DNA from: Bordetella parapertussis
GTDB lineage: Bacteria; Pseudomonadota; Gammaproteobacteria; Burkholderiales; Burkholderiaceae_B
NCBI GenBank assembly: GCA_945882005.1
Contig: CAMCWG010000214.1
Location: forward strand, 1-5,082
Direction of reading: 5' to 3'
Length of the DNA stretch: 5,082 nt
Both the position numbers and the translations under genes were made by a program. Below are positions 1 through 5,082 of this stretch, in pieces (position 1 is the first letter of the stretch; each line of letters starts with the position of its first letter). The notes under the pieces were generated by a model. The model did no database searches and had not been told where the DNA came from. It saw only the letters and a list, made by a program, of their open reading frames with translations.

Positions 1-514
1 TGCCGAACTCTGCCAACACCTTTCGAGGCTCGACGACCACGCGCGAACGGTAGTCCAGCGACTTGTACCAAGCGGGCGGAATACCTAAGAGCATGCGTGG
101 GTAGCACGAGCAAAGTGTACAGACAACAACGTTATGGACTGTCGGCGTATTTTCCAAAACAACGAGGTCGAGAGGTGTCGTGATGTCTAACTCAAAAGAC
201 TCGTTGATTGCTTTGAGTGGATCGGCCAAAAGCTTCTTCTTGAAGTCTGGTTCGCTCCAGGCTTTGGCGACGATCTTTCCACCAATAGCTGGGGTCAGAC
301 TGTCCTGATAGTCGATCTGTCGGTGCAGTTCTTCAGCGCTGATAATGCCTTTCTCATCTAGCAATTCACGTATTGCTGTTTGCAGCAGCACTTCGTACCG
401 ATCGTACCCATCATCGTCGTCTGGTGCGGGCGGTGAGTGCGGGTGACTGTGCGGTTTGTCGTGATCATGATGATGGTGGTCGTGATCGTGATCGTGGTGA
501 TGTGGCCCGCTCAT
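1..514 (-). CDS. Nitrile hydratase alpha / thiocyanate hydrolase gamma-type subunit, cobalt type, His-rich N-terminus (3' end cut by window edge)
   Basis: This is the catalytic metal-binding subunit of a nitrile hydratase-family enzyme, which adds water to a nitrile or to thiocyanate at a low-spin Co(III) centre. 171 codons are visible and the C-terminus lies beyond position 1. The metal claw VCTLCSCYPR has Cys132, Cys135 and Cys137. Thr after the first Cys marks the cobalt type; iron enzymes carry Ser there. It is followed by PPAWYKSLDYRSRVV and EPRKVLAEFG, both family hallmarks. Arg140, three residues after the last Cys, replaces the Trp usual in nitrile hydratases and matches the Arg I recall in Thiobacillus thioparus thiocyanate hydrolase gamma. 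Residues 5-26 hold 13 His, and Asp32-Asp35 follow. The ATG at 514 overlaps the preceding stop (ATGA) and has AGGAGA upstream. Family assignment is firm; thiocyanate versus nitrile as substrate is inference. Confidence 0.93.
   Translation of the reverse strand, partial: MSGPHHHDHDHDHHHHDHDKPHSHPHSPPAPDDDDGYDRYEVLLQTAIRELLDEKGIISAEELHRQIDYQDSLTPAIGGKIVAKAWSEPDFKKKLLADPLKAINESFELDITTPLDLVVLENTPTVHNVVVCTLCSCYPRMLLGIPPAWYKSLDYRSRVVVEPRKVLAEFG
437..502 (-). repeat. His/Asp-rich, simple-sequence tract in the alpha-type subunit gene
   Basis: This stretch encodes residues 5-26 of the alpha-type subunit, of which 13 are His and most of the rest Asp, Pro or Ser (HHHDHDHD, then HHHHDHD, then HSHPH). At DNA level it contains short tandem units such as CGTGAT, plus GTG and ATG triplets, on the plus strand (459-503). 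Such a tail can bind divalent metal, so a role in cobalt capture or storage for the active site is plausible but inferred. A His-rich linker is known in the fused nitrile hydratase of the choanoflagellate Monosiga brevicollis. The repeated units could also slip during replication and vary in number between strains. Confidence 0.85.
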
Positions 515-831
515 TTTGTTTCTCCTGCAACAGGTTCGATCCAGTGTTCGTAAATGTCAGCAACGACTGTGTCGTTTTCGCTGCCAGCGTAGTTTGGCCA
601 AACATCTATTTGCTTGAATTTCACGCGGTACAAAATACGCATCGGTAAACCGGGTTTGTGAAAAGCGAGTAGAGAGGGATCCCGAAAGAGACCGCGTACC
701 TCAGCTATTTCGCCTTTCGCGCCACGCAAGTAGAACGGGGTGCGACAGTGTGCTTCTGGAGGTTGCTTGCTGATGCGTACCGCGGCTCCAAGCGGGAGTG
801 CGTGTCCTGCGCGAGGGGGGAGTGCGTTCAT
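511..831 (-). CDS. Nitrile hydratase beta C-terminal half / thiocyanate hydrolase alpha-type subunit (SH3-like)
   Basis: This 106-residue protein corresponds to only the C-terminal, SH3-like barrel of a normal nitrile hydratase beta subunit (about 210-230 residues). The match starts at GAAVRI, the usual entry to the barrel, and includes HCRTPFYLRGAKGEI (residues 28-42). There Arg30 aligns with the beta Arg that contacts the oxidised cysteines of the claw. It also includes LYRVKF and a DIYEHWIEP end equivalent to the DLWDDYLEP of classic beta subunits. It is the middle gene of three, with ATGA overlaps at both ends (831-828 and 514-511), so translation is probably coupled and subunits made in equal amounts. 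A separate protein for this half is the arrangement of thiocyanate hydrolase (ScnA) and of some three-subunit nitrile hydratases such as the toyocamycin enzyme. Confidence 0.88.
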   Translation of the reverse strand: MNALPPRAGHALPLGAAVRISKQPPEAHCRTPFYLRGAKGEIAEVRGLFRDPSLLAFHKPGLPMRILYRVKFKQIDVWPNYAGSENDTVVADIYEHWIEPVAGETK

Positions 832-1151
832 AGTTTCCCCGTCTTTGCTAGGCGTAGCCGCAGTTCGGCGACACGGTCATCGATCTCTTTCGCAGTTACG
901 AGTTGCTGTTCGACAATGAGATCTCGCACGGCGCGAATCCACTTGTCGTAATAGAGCATGCTTTTGTAGTCCTCAGCGGTATTGGACTCAATCGCGCGTC
1001 GCATTGCATCGCTGGTAAACACGCCGAGCTTCGGACCAGAGAGTATTTTTTGTAGTGCATCCACACGTTTCTCGTGGAGCGTACTAGGGTGCTCGTCTAG
1101 GCAGACCGGACCTGCGTGTTGACCGCCTAGGTCGTTGACTTTTCTTTCCAT
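828..1151 (-). CDS. Nitrile hydratase beta N-terminal half / thiocyanate hydrolase beta-type subunit
   Basis: This 107-residue protein matches the helical N-terminal half of nitrile hydratase beta. DLGGQHAGPV (residues 7-16) corresponds to the D-x-GG-x4-GPV start of beta subunits. RRAIE (51-55) carries the Arg that in known structures contacts the claw cysteines, and YYDKWIRAVRDLIVE (67-81) is the usual YYxxW helix. The protein ends after a helix rich in Arg and Leu, without the SH3-like half, which is the next gene. The reading frame is open upstream to 1295, but the ATG at 1151 puts the family motif at the expected distance from the start, so it was chosen. A weak GAG lies upstream of it. 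Nitrile hydratase accessory proteins share this fold; the DxGG start favours a true structural subunit. It is the first gene of the operon. Confidence 0.86.
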   Translation of the reverse strand: MERKVNDLGGQHAGPVCLDEHPSTLHEKRVDALQKILSGPKLGVFTSDAMRRAIESNTAEDYKSMLYYDKWIRAVRDLIVEQQLVTAKEIDDRVAELRLRLAKTGKL

Positions 1152-1217
1152 GGTGTTTGCTCGGTTAAATGTGTCGATGTGCAAAGCGCGGCATGGGCTA
1201 CGCTGATACCTGATTCT

Positions 1218-1246
1218 ATTATCTTGCGCCCTCCTTTGCCTGTCAT
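1218..1246 (-). promoter_or_regulatory. Candidate sigma-70 promoter for the hydratase operon
   Basis: On the minus strand, ATGACA (1246-1241) and GATAAT (1223-1218) are separated by exactly 17 bp. Each differs from the sigma-70 consensus TTGACA/TATAAT at one position. Transcription would start near 1211, giving a leader of about 60 bases before the ATG at 1151. The site lies in the 178 bp gap between the hydratase operon and the divergent flavin reductase gene. A short inverted repeat, TGCAT-N7-ATGCA (1256-1272), sits just upstream and could bind a regulator, but its arms are only 5 bp. No equally good plus-strand promoter was seen in the gap. No regulator gene is in the window. Confidence 0.5.
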
Positions 1247-1319
1247 TTGCTCTGCTGCATCGCAACAATGCATTTCTAGTCTTGAAATATGCCAAAATCG
1301 CCGCTCGATTCCCGATAAA

Positions 1320-1332
1320 AAGGACTGCTGTG
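1320..1332 (+). promoter_or_regulatory. Ribosome binding site that sets a GTG start for the flavin reductase gene
   Basis: AAGGA at 1320-1324 stands 5 bases before GTG at 1330-1332. The frame is open further upstream to a TTG at 1282, but that codon has no comparable Shine-Dalgarno sequence. The upstream residues (KYAKIAARFPIKR) also do not look like the family, whereas the GTG start gives MSDYFYEPSKGHG, a typical beginning. Confidence 0.75.
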
Positions 1333-1962
1333 AGCGATTATTTTTATGAACCCAGTAAAGGCCATGGCCTGCCGCATAATCCGTTCAAAGCAATTGTGGC
1401 GCCGCGCCCGATTGGTTGGATTTCAAGCATCGATAAGCAAGGCCGGGTCAACTTAGCGCCTTACAGTTTTTTCAATGCGTTTGCTGAGACGCCACCGATC
1501 ATCGGTTTTTGTACAAGCTTTGTACGCAAAGACAGCGTAAACAATATCGACGAGACCGGCGAGTTTGTTGCCAACTTTTGTGGTGCGGATATGGCGCAGG
1601 AGATGAACATCACCTCCGCTTCGGTCGACCCTGGTGTGGATGAAATGAAATTGGCGGGCTTAGATGCCGAGGCCTCCACGCTCGTGAAGCCACCACGCAT
1701 CAAAAATGCGATAGCTGCCCTGGAATGTAAATTAATCAATACTACGCAGCTCACAAACGCTAAGGGCGAGTTGATTAATACATGGCTCACCTTAGGTGAG
1801 GTGATTGGTGTGCATATCAATCCCGCATTTCTGAAGAACGGAATCTTTGATACGGCAGCCGCGCGCCCACTTGGCCGTTGCGGTTATCAGGGTGACTATG
1901 TTGAGGTCAATACACTGTTTGAAATGATTCGCCCCAAAGACTACAAGCCTGCCGGTAAATAG
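1330..1962 (+). CDS. Flavin reductase family protein (FMN-binding split barrel, DIM6/NTAB type)
   Basis: This 210-residue cytoplasmic protein belongs to the flavin reductase-like split-barrel family, which binds FMN. Many members supply reduced flavin to a partner monooxygenase; others have unknown roles. Visible family motifs are FYEPSKGHGLPHNPFKAIV (5-23), APRPIGWISS (24-33, flavin phosphate region), NLAPYSFFNAF (41-51), and EFVANF (78-83). PPRIKNAIAALEC follows at 121-133, and the last quarter continues as the usual barrel strands. Length is normal. It is divergent from the hydratase operon and may share regulation with it through the common 178 bp gap. It converges with the exporter gene, leaving 33 bp between stops. 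No obvious flavin-dependent monooxygenase partner is in the window, so its electron acceptor and physiological substrate are unknown. Confidence 0.85.
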   Translation: MSDYFYEPSKGHGLPHNPFKAIVAPRPIGWISSIDKQGRVNLAPYSFFNAFAETPPIIGFCTSFVRKDSVNNIDETGEFVANFCGADMAQEMNITSASVDPGVDEMKLAGLDAEASTLVKPPRIKNAIAALECKLINTTQLTNAKGELINTWLTLGEVIGVHINPAFLKNGIFDTAAARPLGRCGYQGDYVEVNTLFEMIRPKDYKPAGK

Positions 1963-1996
1963 CAGTTTGAAGGTCAACGGCGGACTACACAGGCTT
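1945..1996. repeat. Inverted repeat spanning the convergent gene ends
   Basis: AAGCCTG (1945-1951) and CAGGCTT (1990-1996) are perfectly complementary. With one bulged base, the pairing extends to CTA(C)AAGCCTG against CAGGCTTTAG. The arms lie at the 3' ends of the flavin reductase gene and the exporter gene and could fold in transcripts from either side. The 38-base loop is long and no clean U-run follows on the plus strand, so this is a weak terminator candidate and may be chance. Confidence 0.2.
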
Positions 1997-2757
1997 TAGA
2001 TCAGCAAGCGCATTGCGCGATAAGTCGTGTAGCCGCCGAGCACTAACAGCGTAACAAAAAAGTATTTGCGGAATTGCTCTTGCGCGATGCGTTGGCGTAA
2101 GGCTTGGCCAATAAACATACCTATGAAGGCTGGGATAAGGGCCAACAAAGAGGTTGTCGCAACAGCCACGTGAAACTCGCCGGTTACCAATAAGCCGATG
2201 GCGAGCGCACAGGACGAGATGGTGAAAGATAGGCCCAGCGCTTGTATCAGATCGTCTTTTTTGAGTCCTAACGAAGTGAAGTAAGGCGCGACTGGGAGTG
2301 CCGAGATGCCCGTCGCACCCATCAGAACACCCGTCACAACACCTGTCACGGGCGACAGCCAGCGTTCGGTGTGGGCGGATATGTGGACTTTGGCAGAGCT
2401 CAGGCCATACAGCCCATAACAGACAAGCACAGCACCCAGCACTGCAGTGACGATGTCGGTATTGCCAAACACAATGAAGCTCACGCCAAACGGAGTCCCA
2501 AGGCAAATCCCCAAAAGTAGAGTGCCAAACCGCTTCAGTAAGCCCCGAAAATTTGGGCCTGCGATCAGTTGCCAAACGTTTGTGATGAGCGAAGGAAGCA
2601 CAAGCATTGCTGCGGCTTCAACCGGCGCGATCACAAGGCCCAGGAGCCCGATGGCAATCGTCGGGAGTCCCATTCCGATCACGCCTTTGACTAGGCCTGC
2701 CAAGATGAAAATAGCAGTCACTAAAATAATCGCAGATATTGATATCGAGTCGGTCAT
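1996..2757 (-). CDS. TauE/SafE family membrane exporter
   Basis: This 253-residue inner-membrane protein is in the TauE/SafE (DUF81) family, whose characterised members are linked to export of sulfite, sulfoacetate or related organic anions. It shows about eight hydrophobic stretches and the family's two related halves. The first has AGLVKGVIGMGLPTIAIGLL (residues 20-39) with the Gly-rich turn, then LPSLITNVWQL. The second has VTGVLMGATGISALPVAPYF near the middle, with its own Gly-rich turn. The ATG at 2757 was chosen because it puts the first helix close to the N-terminus, as is usual. However, an in-frame ATG at 2829 has a much better ribosome binding site and would add 24 residues. The adjacent divergent dioxygenase gene suggests that the exported anion could be a product of that enzyme, which is inference. 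Confidence 0.85.
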   Translation of the reverse strand: MTDSISISAIILVTAIFILAGLVKGVIGMGLPTIAIGLLGLVIAPVEAAAMLVLPSLITNVWQLIAGPNFRGLLKRFGTLLLGICLGTPFGVSFIVFGNTDIVTAVLGAVLVCYGLYGLSSAKVHISAHTERWLSPVTGVVTGVLMGATGISALPVAPYFTSLGLKKDDLIQALGLSFTISSCALAIGLLVTGEFHVAVATTSLLALIPAFIGMFIGQALRQRIAQEQFRKYFFVTLLVLGGYTTYRAMRLLI

Positions 2758-2805
2758 GAGGGCTTTAAACTTCTGAAAGTCGAGCCCGTAGAGTAATCCA
2801 CAATT

Positions 2806-2819
2806 AAGGTGTTTCTTTG
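2806..2819 (+). promoter_or_regulatory. Ribosome binding site and TTG start of the dioxygenase gene
   Basis: AAGGTG (2806-2811) stands 5 bases before TTG at 2817-2819. No ATG or GTG occurs in frame near the expected N-terminus, and the residues that follow (LPPIIESPSAW) look like the family's usual beginning. The TTG start is therefore preferred. Confidence 0.6.
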
Positions 2820-3872
2820 CAATTATCATCCTTACCTCCGATCATTGAGTCTCCAAGTGCCTGGCAAGGTCCGCACGTAAGTGCCGACACTTCATGGATA
2901 CATCCGCTGGATGATGAAGAGCTGCGAGAGCTCGAGCGCGCCGCACAGCTTTACTTAGAAAAATCTGACGACATCAGTAAAATTCGACGACAAGACTTTG
3001 TGTTGCCGAAGCTTGGTGTGCGGCTGCGTCGCATACATGATGCGTTAATACACGGAGCGGGTTTTGCGTTACTTCGGGCTTTGCCGGTGTCGACGTGGTC
3101 TAAGCCTGTCACGGCGGCAGTGTTCTTTGGGATTGGTCAACATCTAGGTTTCGCCCGTCCACAAAACGCAAGAGGGCATGTGCTCGGGCACGTGATTGAC
3201 ATGGGTCTACGCGCCGATGATCCGAATGTCAGGATTTATCAAACGCACGCCCGGCAAACCTTCCATACGGATTCCAGCGATATTGTTGGGCTCGTTTGCT
3301 TGCAGCAAGCGCGCAATGGAGGGGACTCTGCTTTAGTCTCGTCAAATACTATTTATAACGTGATGCGTCGTGATCATCCTGAGTTGGCTGTGGCGCTCTT
3401 TGATCCAATCGCCACAGATCGTCGCGGCGAAATCGCTTCGGGGCAAAAGCCCTTTTTTGAAATCCCAGTGTTTACCTGGCATGCGGGGATGATGTCGACG
3501 ATTTACCAACGGCAGTATATTGATTCTGCACAGCGCTTTGACGATGCGATGCGTTTGACGCCAGTGCATATTGAGGCGCTCGATTGCTTTGATGCGTTGG
3601 CGAATGACGCACGCTTGAATTTCTTAATGCGGCTCGAACCCGGTGACATGCAGTTTGTACACAATCACACGCTGTTGCATGATCGCACTGCGTTTGTGGA
3701 TTGGGCTGAGCCCGAGCGTAAACGACACCTTTTAAGGTTATGGTTGTCGTCGCCCGAGGCGCGTCCCTTGCCTGAGGTCTGGGCGCAGCGCTATGGAACG
3801 ATCGAGCCGGGTGTGCGCGGTGGCGTCACAATACCGGAGGCGGCCTGGAATGCACCGCTCGCTCCGGTTTGA
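2817..3872 (+). CDS. TauD/TfdA family Fe(II)/2-oxoglutarate-dependent dioxygenase
   Basis: This 351-residue soluble enzyme is of the TauD/TfdA superfamily, which couples oxidation of a substrate to decarboxylation of 2-oxoglutarate. The iron-binding facial triad is visible: His150 and Asp152 in QTFHTDSSD, and His288 in HNHTLLHDRTAF. Arg303 or Arg307 in KRHLLRLW is the likely 2-oxoglutarate carboxylate ligand. Other family features are GFALLRALPV (residues 82-91) and a GIGQHLG stretch. Length is slightly above that of TauD itself (about 283). The resemblance is at superfamily level: the sequence is not close enough to TauD to call taurine the substrate, and other substrates such as carboxylates or betaines are possible. 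It is divergent from the TauE-type exporter and converges with the aldolase-like gene, leaving an 18 bp gap. Confidence 0.87.
   Translation: MQLSSLPPIIESPSAWQGPHVSADTSWIHPLDDEELRELERAAQLYLEKSDDISKIRRQDFVLPKLGVRLRRIHDALIHGAGFALLRALPVSTWSKPVTAAVFFGIGQHLGFARPQNARGHVLGHVIDMGLRADDPNVRIYQTHARQTFHTDSSDIVGLVCLQQARNGGDSALVSSNTIYNVMRRDHPELAVALFDPIATDRRGEIASGQKPFFEIPVFTWHAGMMSTIYQRQYIDSAQRFDDAMRLTPVHIEALDCFDALANDARLNFLMRLEPGDMQFVHNHTLLHDRTAFVDWAEPERKRHLLRLWLSSPEARPLPEVWAQRYGTIEPGVRGGVTIPEAAWNAPLAPV
2827..2839 (-). promoter_or_regulatory. Strong alternative ribosome binding site and ATG for the exporter gene
   Basis: On the minus strand, GGAGGT (2839-2834) lies 4 bases before ATG (2829-2827), in frame with the exporter. 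If used, the protein would gain MIIAKKHLNCGLLYGLDFQK and four more residues, and the gene would overlap the divergent dioxygenase start by 13 bp. The same bases encode Leu-Pro-Pro in the dioxygenase, a conserved stretch, so the GGAGGT may be coincidence. Confidence 0.35.
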
Positions 3873-3890
3873 AAGTGATGTGTTGCCGCC

Positions 3891-4658
3891 TTAGTCAGCG
3901 TAGCCAGGTAGTTCGCGATCTAATACACGCATCATCGCTTCGAAGTAGAGATTATCGCGTGTCTCGCGGTCATGTCTGTCATCAGGTGCCGGACGGTTGA
4001 CGGCCGCAATGACGTCTTCCGATAAAATTTTAATTGGCTTGCCAGTACTCATCGCGAGTACTTGTGCGCGGCAAATACGCTCTAGTTTATAGAGACGTTT
4101 GTAGGCTTGCGCGACGGTGTCACCCACAACGAGGACACCATGATTTTTCATGAACAACACTTTTTTGTCGCCGATTGCAGCAGCTAACCTTTCGCCTTCA
4201 TCAAGAAAGTCAGCGGTTCCAGTGTAAGTGTCGTCATATGCGATCATGCCGTGATAGAACGCAGCTGTTTGGCTCGCGGCGAGAAGACGGTTGTCTTCCA
4301 GCATATTGAGCGCCACAGCCCAGTTCTGGTGGGTGTGCAACACGACGTTCGCGCCAGTAATGCGGTGAATGGGGCCGTGGATACATTGTGCTGACAATTC
4401 AACGACACCCTCTCCCTCGAGTGTTTCACCTTTTTCGTTGAAAATCATCATGTCGCTCGCGCGAGCTTCTGACCAGTGACGTCCAAAGGGGAGAATCAGG
4501 TAACGGTCTTTGTGTCCCGGCACAATCATCGTGAAGTGATTGTCGATGCCTTCATGCAGATCGTCTAGGACGGCGAGGCGGTTCGCAGCGGCCAGATGAA
4601 TTTTGGCTTGTCGGATTGCATCAATGTTTTGTTTTGTATTGAGGTTATGTACAGACAT
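3891..4658 (-). CDS. Class II aldolase/adducin family protein
   Basis: This 255-residue cytoplasmic protein has the class II aldolase/adducin fold, in which a divalent metal, usually zinc, activates a carbonyl substrate. Family features are HEGIDNHFTMIVPG (35-48), LHTHQNWAVAL (107-117) with metal ligands His108 and His110, IAYDDTYTG (139-147), and FMKNHGVLVVG (169-179) with the third ligand His173. The acid/base Glu of sugar aldolases, expected four residues before His94, is Ala90, so a classic aldolase reaction is doubtful. This matches a large proteobacterial subgroup of uncertain function. The ATG at 4658 has AGGGA 6 bases upstream (4669-4665). The gene follows the transporter gene on the same strand after 43 bp, suggesting an operon. 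No terminator is seen in the 18 bp between its stop and the convergent dioxygenase. Confidence 0.88.
   Translation of the reverse strand: MSVHNLNTKQNIDAIRQAKIHLAAANRLAVLDDLHEGIDNHFTMIVPGHKDRYLILPFGRHWSEARASDMMIFNEKGETLEGEGVVELSAQCIHGPIHRITGANVVLHTHQNWAVALNMLEDNRLLAASQTAAFYHGMIAYDDTYTGTADFLDEGERLAAAIGDKKVLFMKNHGVLVVGDTVAQAYKRLYKLERICRAQVLAMSTGKPIKILSEDVIAAVNRPAPDDRHDRETRDNLYFEAMMRVLDRELPGYAD
4044..4062. repeat. Perfect hairpin inside the aldolase-like gene
   Basis: AGTACTC (4044-4050) and GAGTACT (4056-4062) form a perfect 7 bp stem around the loop ATCGC. It lies inside the coding region, about 170 bases before the stop codon, and encodes part of VLAMST. No U-run follows. Its arms are short and a role is unproven; chance is likely. 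Confidence 0.25.
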
Positions 4659-4701
4659 GATGTGTCCCTATTTTGATGAGTAGAAAGAAAGAGTTAGGTT
4701 G

Positions 4702-5082
4702 TTACGCACCTTGGCGCTCGCGAGTGATGTCAGGCAAGAACCAAGCGACGACGCCTATTGCGGGCAAGTAAGAGCAAATTTGGTAGACCGTCGTGATTCC
4801 GTAGGCGTCAGCTAAACCGCCCATGATTGCTGCGCCGAGTCCACCTAGGCCAAACGCAAAACCAAAGAACATGCCTGAGACGAAACCGACGCGACCAGGC
4901 AGTACTTCGTGGGCATAGACCAGAATGGCCGGAAATGCGGAGGCAGTGAGGAGGCCGATAATGATCGTCAAGACGCCAGTCCAGAACAGGTCTGCATAGG
5001 GCATCGCCATCGTGAAGGGCAGCACACCAAGAATCGAAATCCAAATCATGGGTCGGCGGCCAATACGGTCGGTTAGCGCTCC
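4702..5082 (-). CDS. Major facilitator superfamily transporter, Fsr-like, C-terminal part (5' end cut by window edge)
   Basis: This is the C-terminal third of a major facilitator transporter of the inner membrane. The frame is open to the right edge, so 126 residues are visible (381 bases including the stop) and the start lies outside. The visible part opens with GALTDRIGRRPMIWIS, the conserved cytoplasmic loop between helices (GxLxDRxGRR). About four membrane segments follow. The segment AHEVLPGRVGFVSGMFFGFA and a terminal FLPD resemble the E. coli fosmidomycin resistance protein Fsr. Members of this group are drug/H+ antiporters or carry unknown small molecules. A drug role here is not implied, because the neighbours are catabolic genes. 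It is the upstream gene of a probable operon with the aldolase-like gene, whose start is 43 bp beyond its TAA. Confidence 0.85.
   Translation of the reverse strand, partial: GALTDRIGRRPMIWISILGVLPFTMAMPYADLFWTGVLTIIIGLLTASAFPAILVYAHEVLPGRVGFVSGMFFGFAFGLGGLGAAIMGGLADAYGITTVYQICSYLPAIGVVAWFLPDITRERQGA

Noticed and set aside
373..648. Plus-strand open frame of 91 residues
   Set aside because: It is antisense to the alpha-type and beta-C genes, is rich in His, Arg, Asp and Cys from the reverse of the His tract, and has no family features.
748..951. Plus-strand open frame of 67 residues
   Set aside because: It is antisense to the two beta-half genes, with Arg/Ser/Cys-rich low-quality composition and no motif.
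1152..1295. N-terminal extension of the beta-N gene by 48 residues
   Set aside because: The extension is Arg-rich, unlike the family, and it covers the candidate promoter. The ATG at 1151 fits the family start.
1282..1310. TTGAAA followed at 17 bp by TCGATT as a plus-strand promoter
   Set aside because: The -10 element matches the consensus at only three of six positions.
1461..1820. Minus-strand open frame of 119 residues
   Set aside because: It is a shadow of the flavin reductase gene, which has clear motifs on the other strand.
1985..2575. Minus-strand open frame of 196 residues
   Set aside because: It is an out-of-frame reading of the exporter gene, rich in Cys, His, Trp and Arg, with no motif.
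2447..2776. Plus-strand open frame of 109 residues
   Set aside because: It is antisense to the exporter gene, and its composition reflects reversed membrane-protein codons.
4455..4466. Perfect 12 bp palindrome GCTCGCGCGAGC
   Set aside because: It lies inside the aldolase-like gene, encodes part of EARAS with common Ala/Arg codons, and has no second copy of full length, so it is probably chance.

Overview
This 5.1 kb window has the look of a chromosomal catabolic or accessory region from a Gram-negative bacterium, most likely a proteobacterium. The signs are roughly balanced base composition, tightly packed genes, ATGA stop/start overlaps, clear Shine-Dalgarno sequences, and gene families typical of that group. 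No RNA gene, insertion sequence, CRISPR array or phage feature is visible. The species cannot be named from sequence alone.

Left part (1-1151, minus strand): a three-gene operon encoding a cobalt-type nitrile hydratase/thiocyanate hydrolase family enzyme. The usual single beta subunit is divided into two proteins, an N-terminal half (1151-828) and a C-terminal SH3-like half (831-511). These are followed by the metal-binding alpha-type subunit (514 to beyond the left edge). Each junction is an ATGA overlap. The alpha-type subunit has the VCTLCSCYPR metal claw and an N-terminal tail with 13 histidines in 22 residues. The split beta, the gene order and the Arg after the claw resemble thiocyanate hydrolase (scnB-scnA-scnC) more than ordinary nitrile hydratase. 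A good sigma-70-like promoter lies upstream (1246-1218).

Middle part (1152-3872): a divergent flavin reductase-like split-barrel protein (1330-1962, +) converges on a TauE/SafE-type membrane exporter (2757-1996, -). The exporter diverges in turn from a TauD/TfdA-type Fe(II)/2-oxoglutarate dioxygenase (2817-3872, +). The possible starts of the last two genes are interlocked and may overlap.

Right part (3891-5082, minus strand): an Fsr-like major facilitator transporter, entering from the right edge, lies 43 bp upstream of a class II aldolase/adducin family protein that lacks the usual acidic residue. These two probably form an operon.

Together the genes suggest metabolism of a small nitrogen- or sulfur-containing compound: hydration of a nitrile or thiocyanate, oxygenolytic cleavage, flavin-dependent redox, and export of an anion. 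No single pathway can be proved from the window. The most notable item is the His-tailed, split-beta hydratase with thiocyanate hydrolase-like active-site features.
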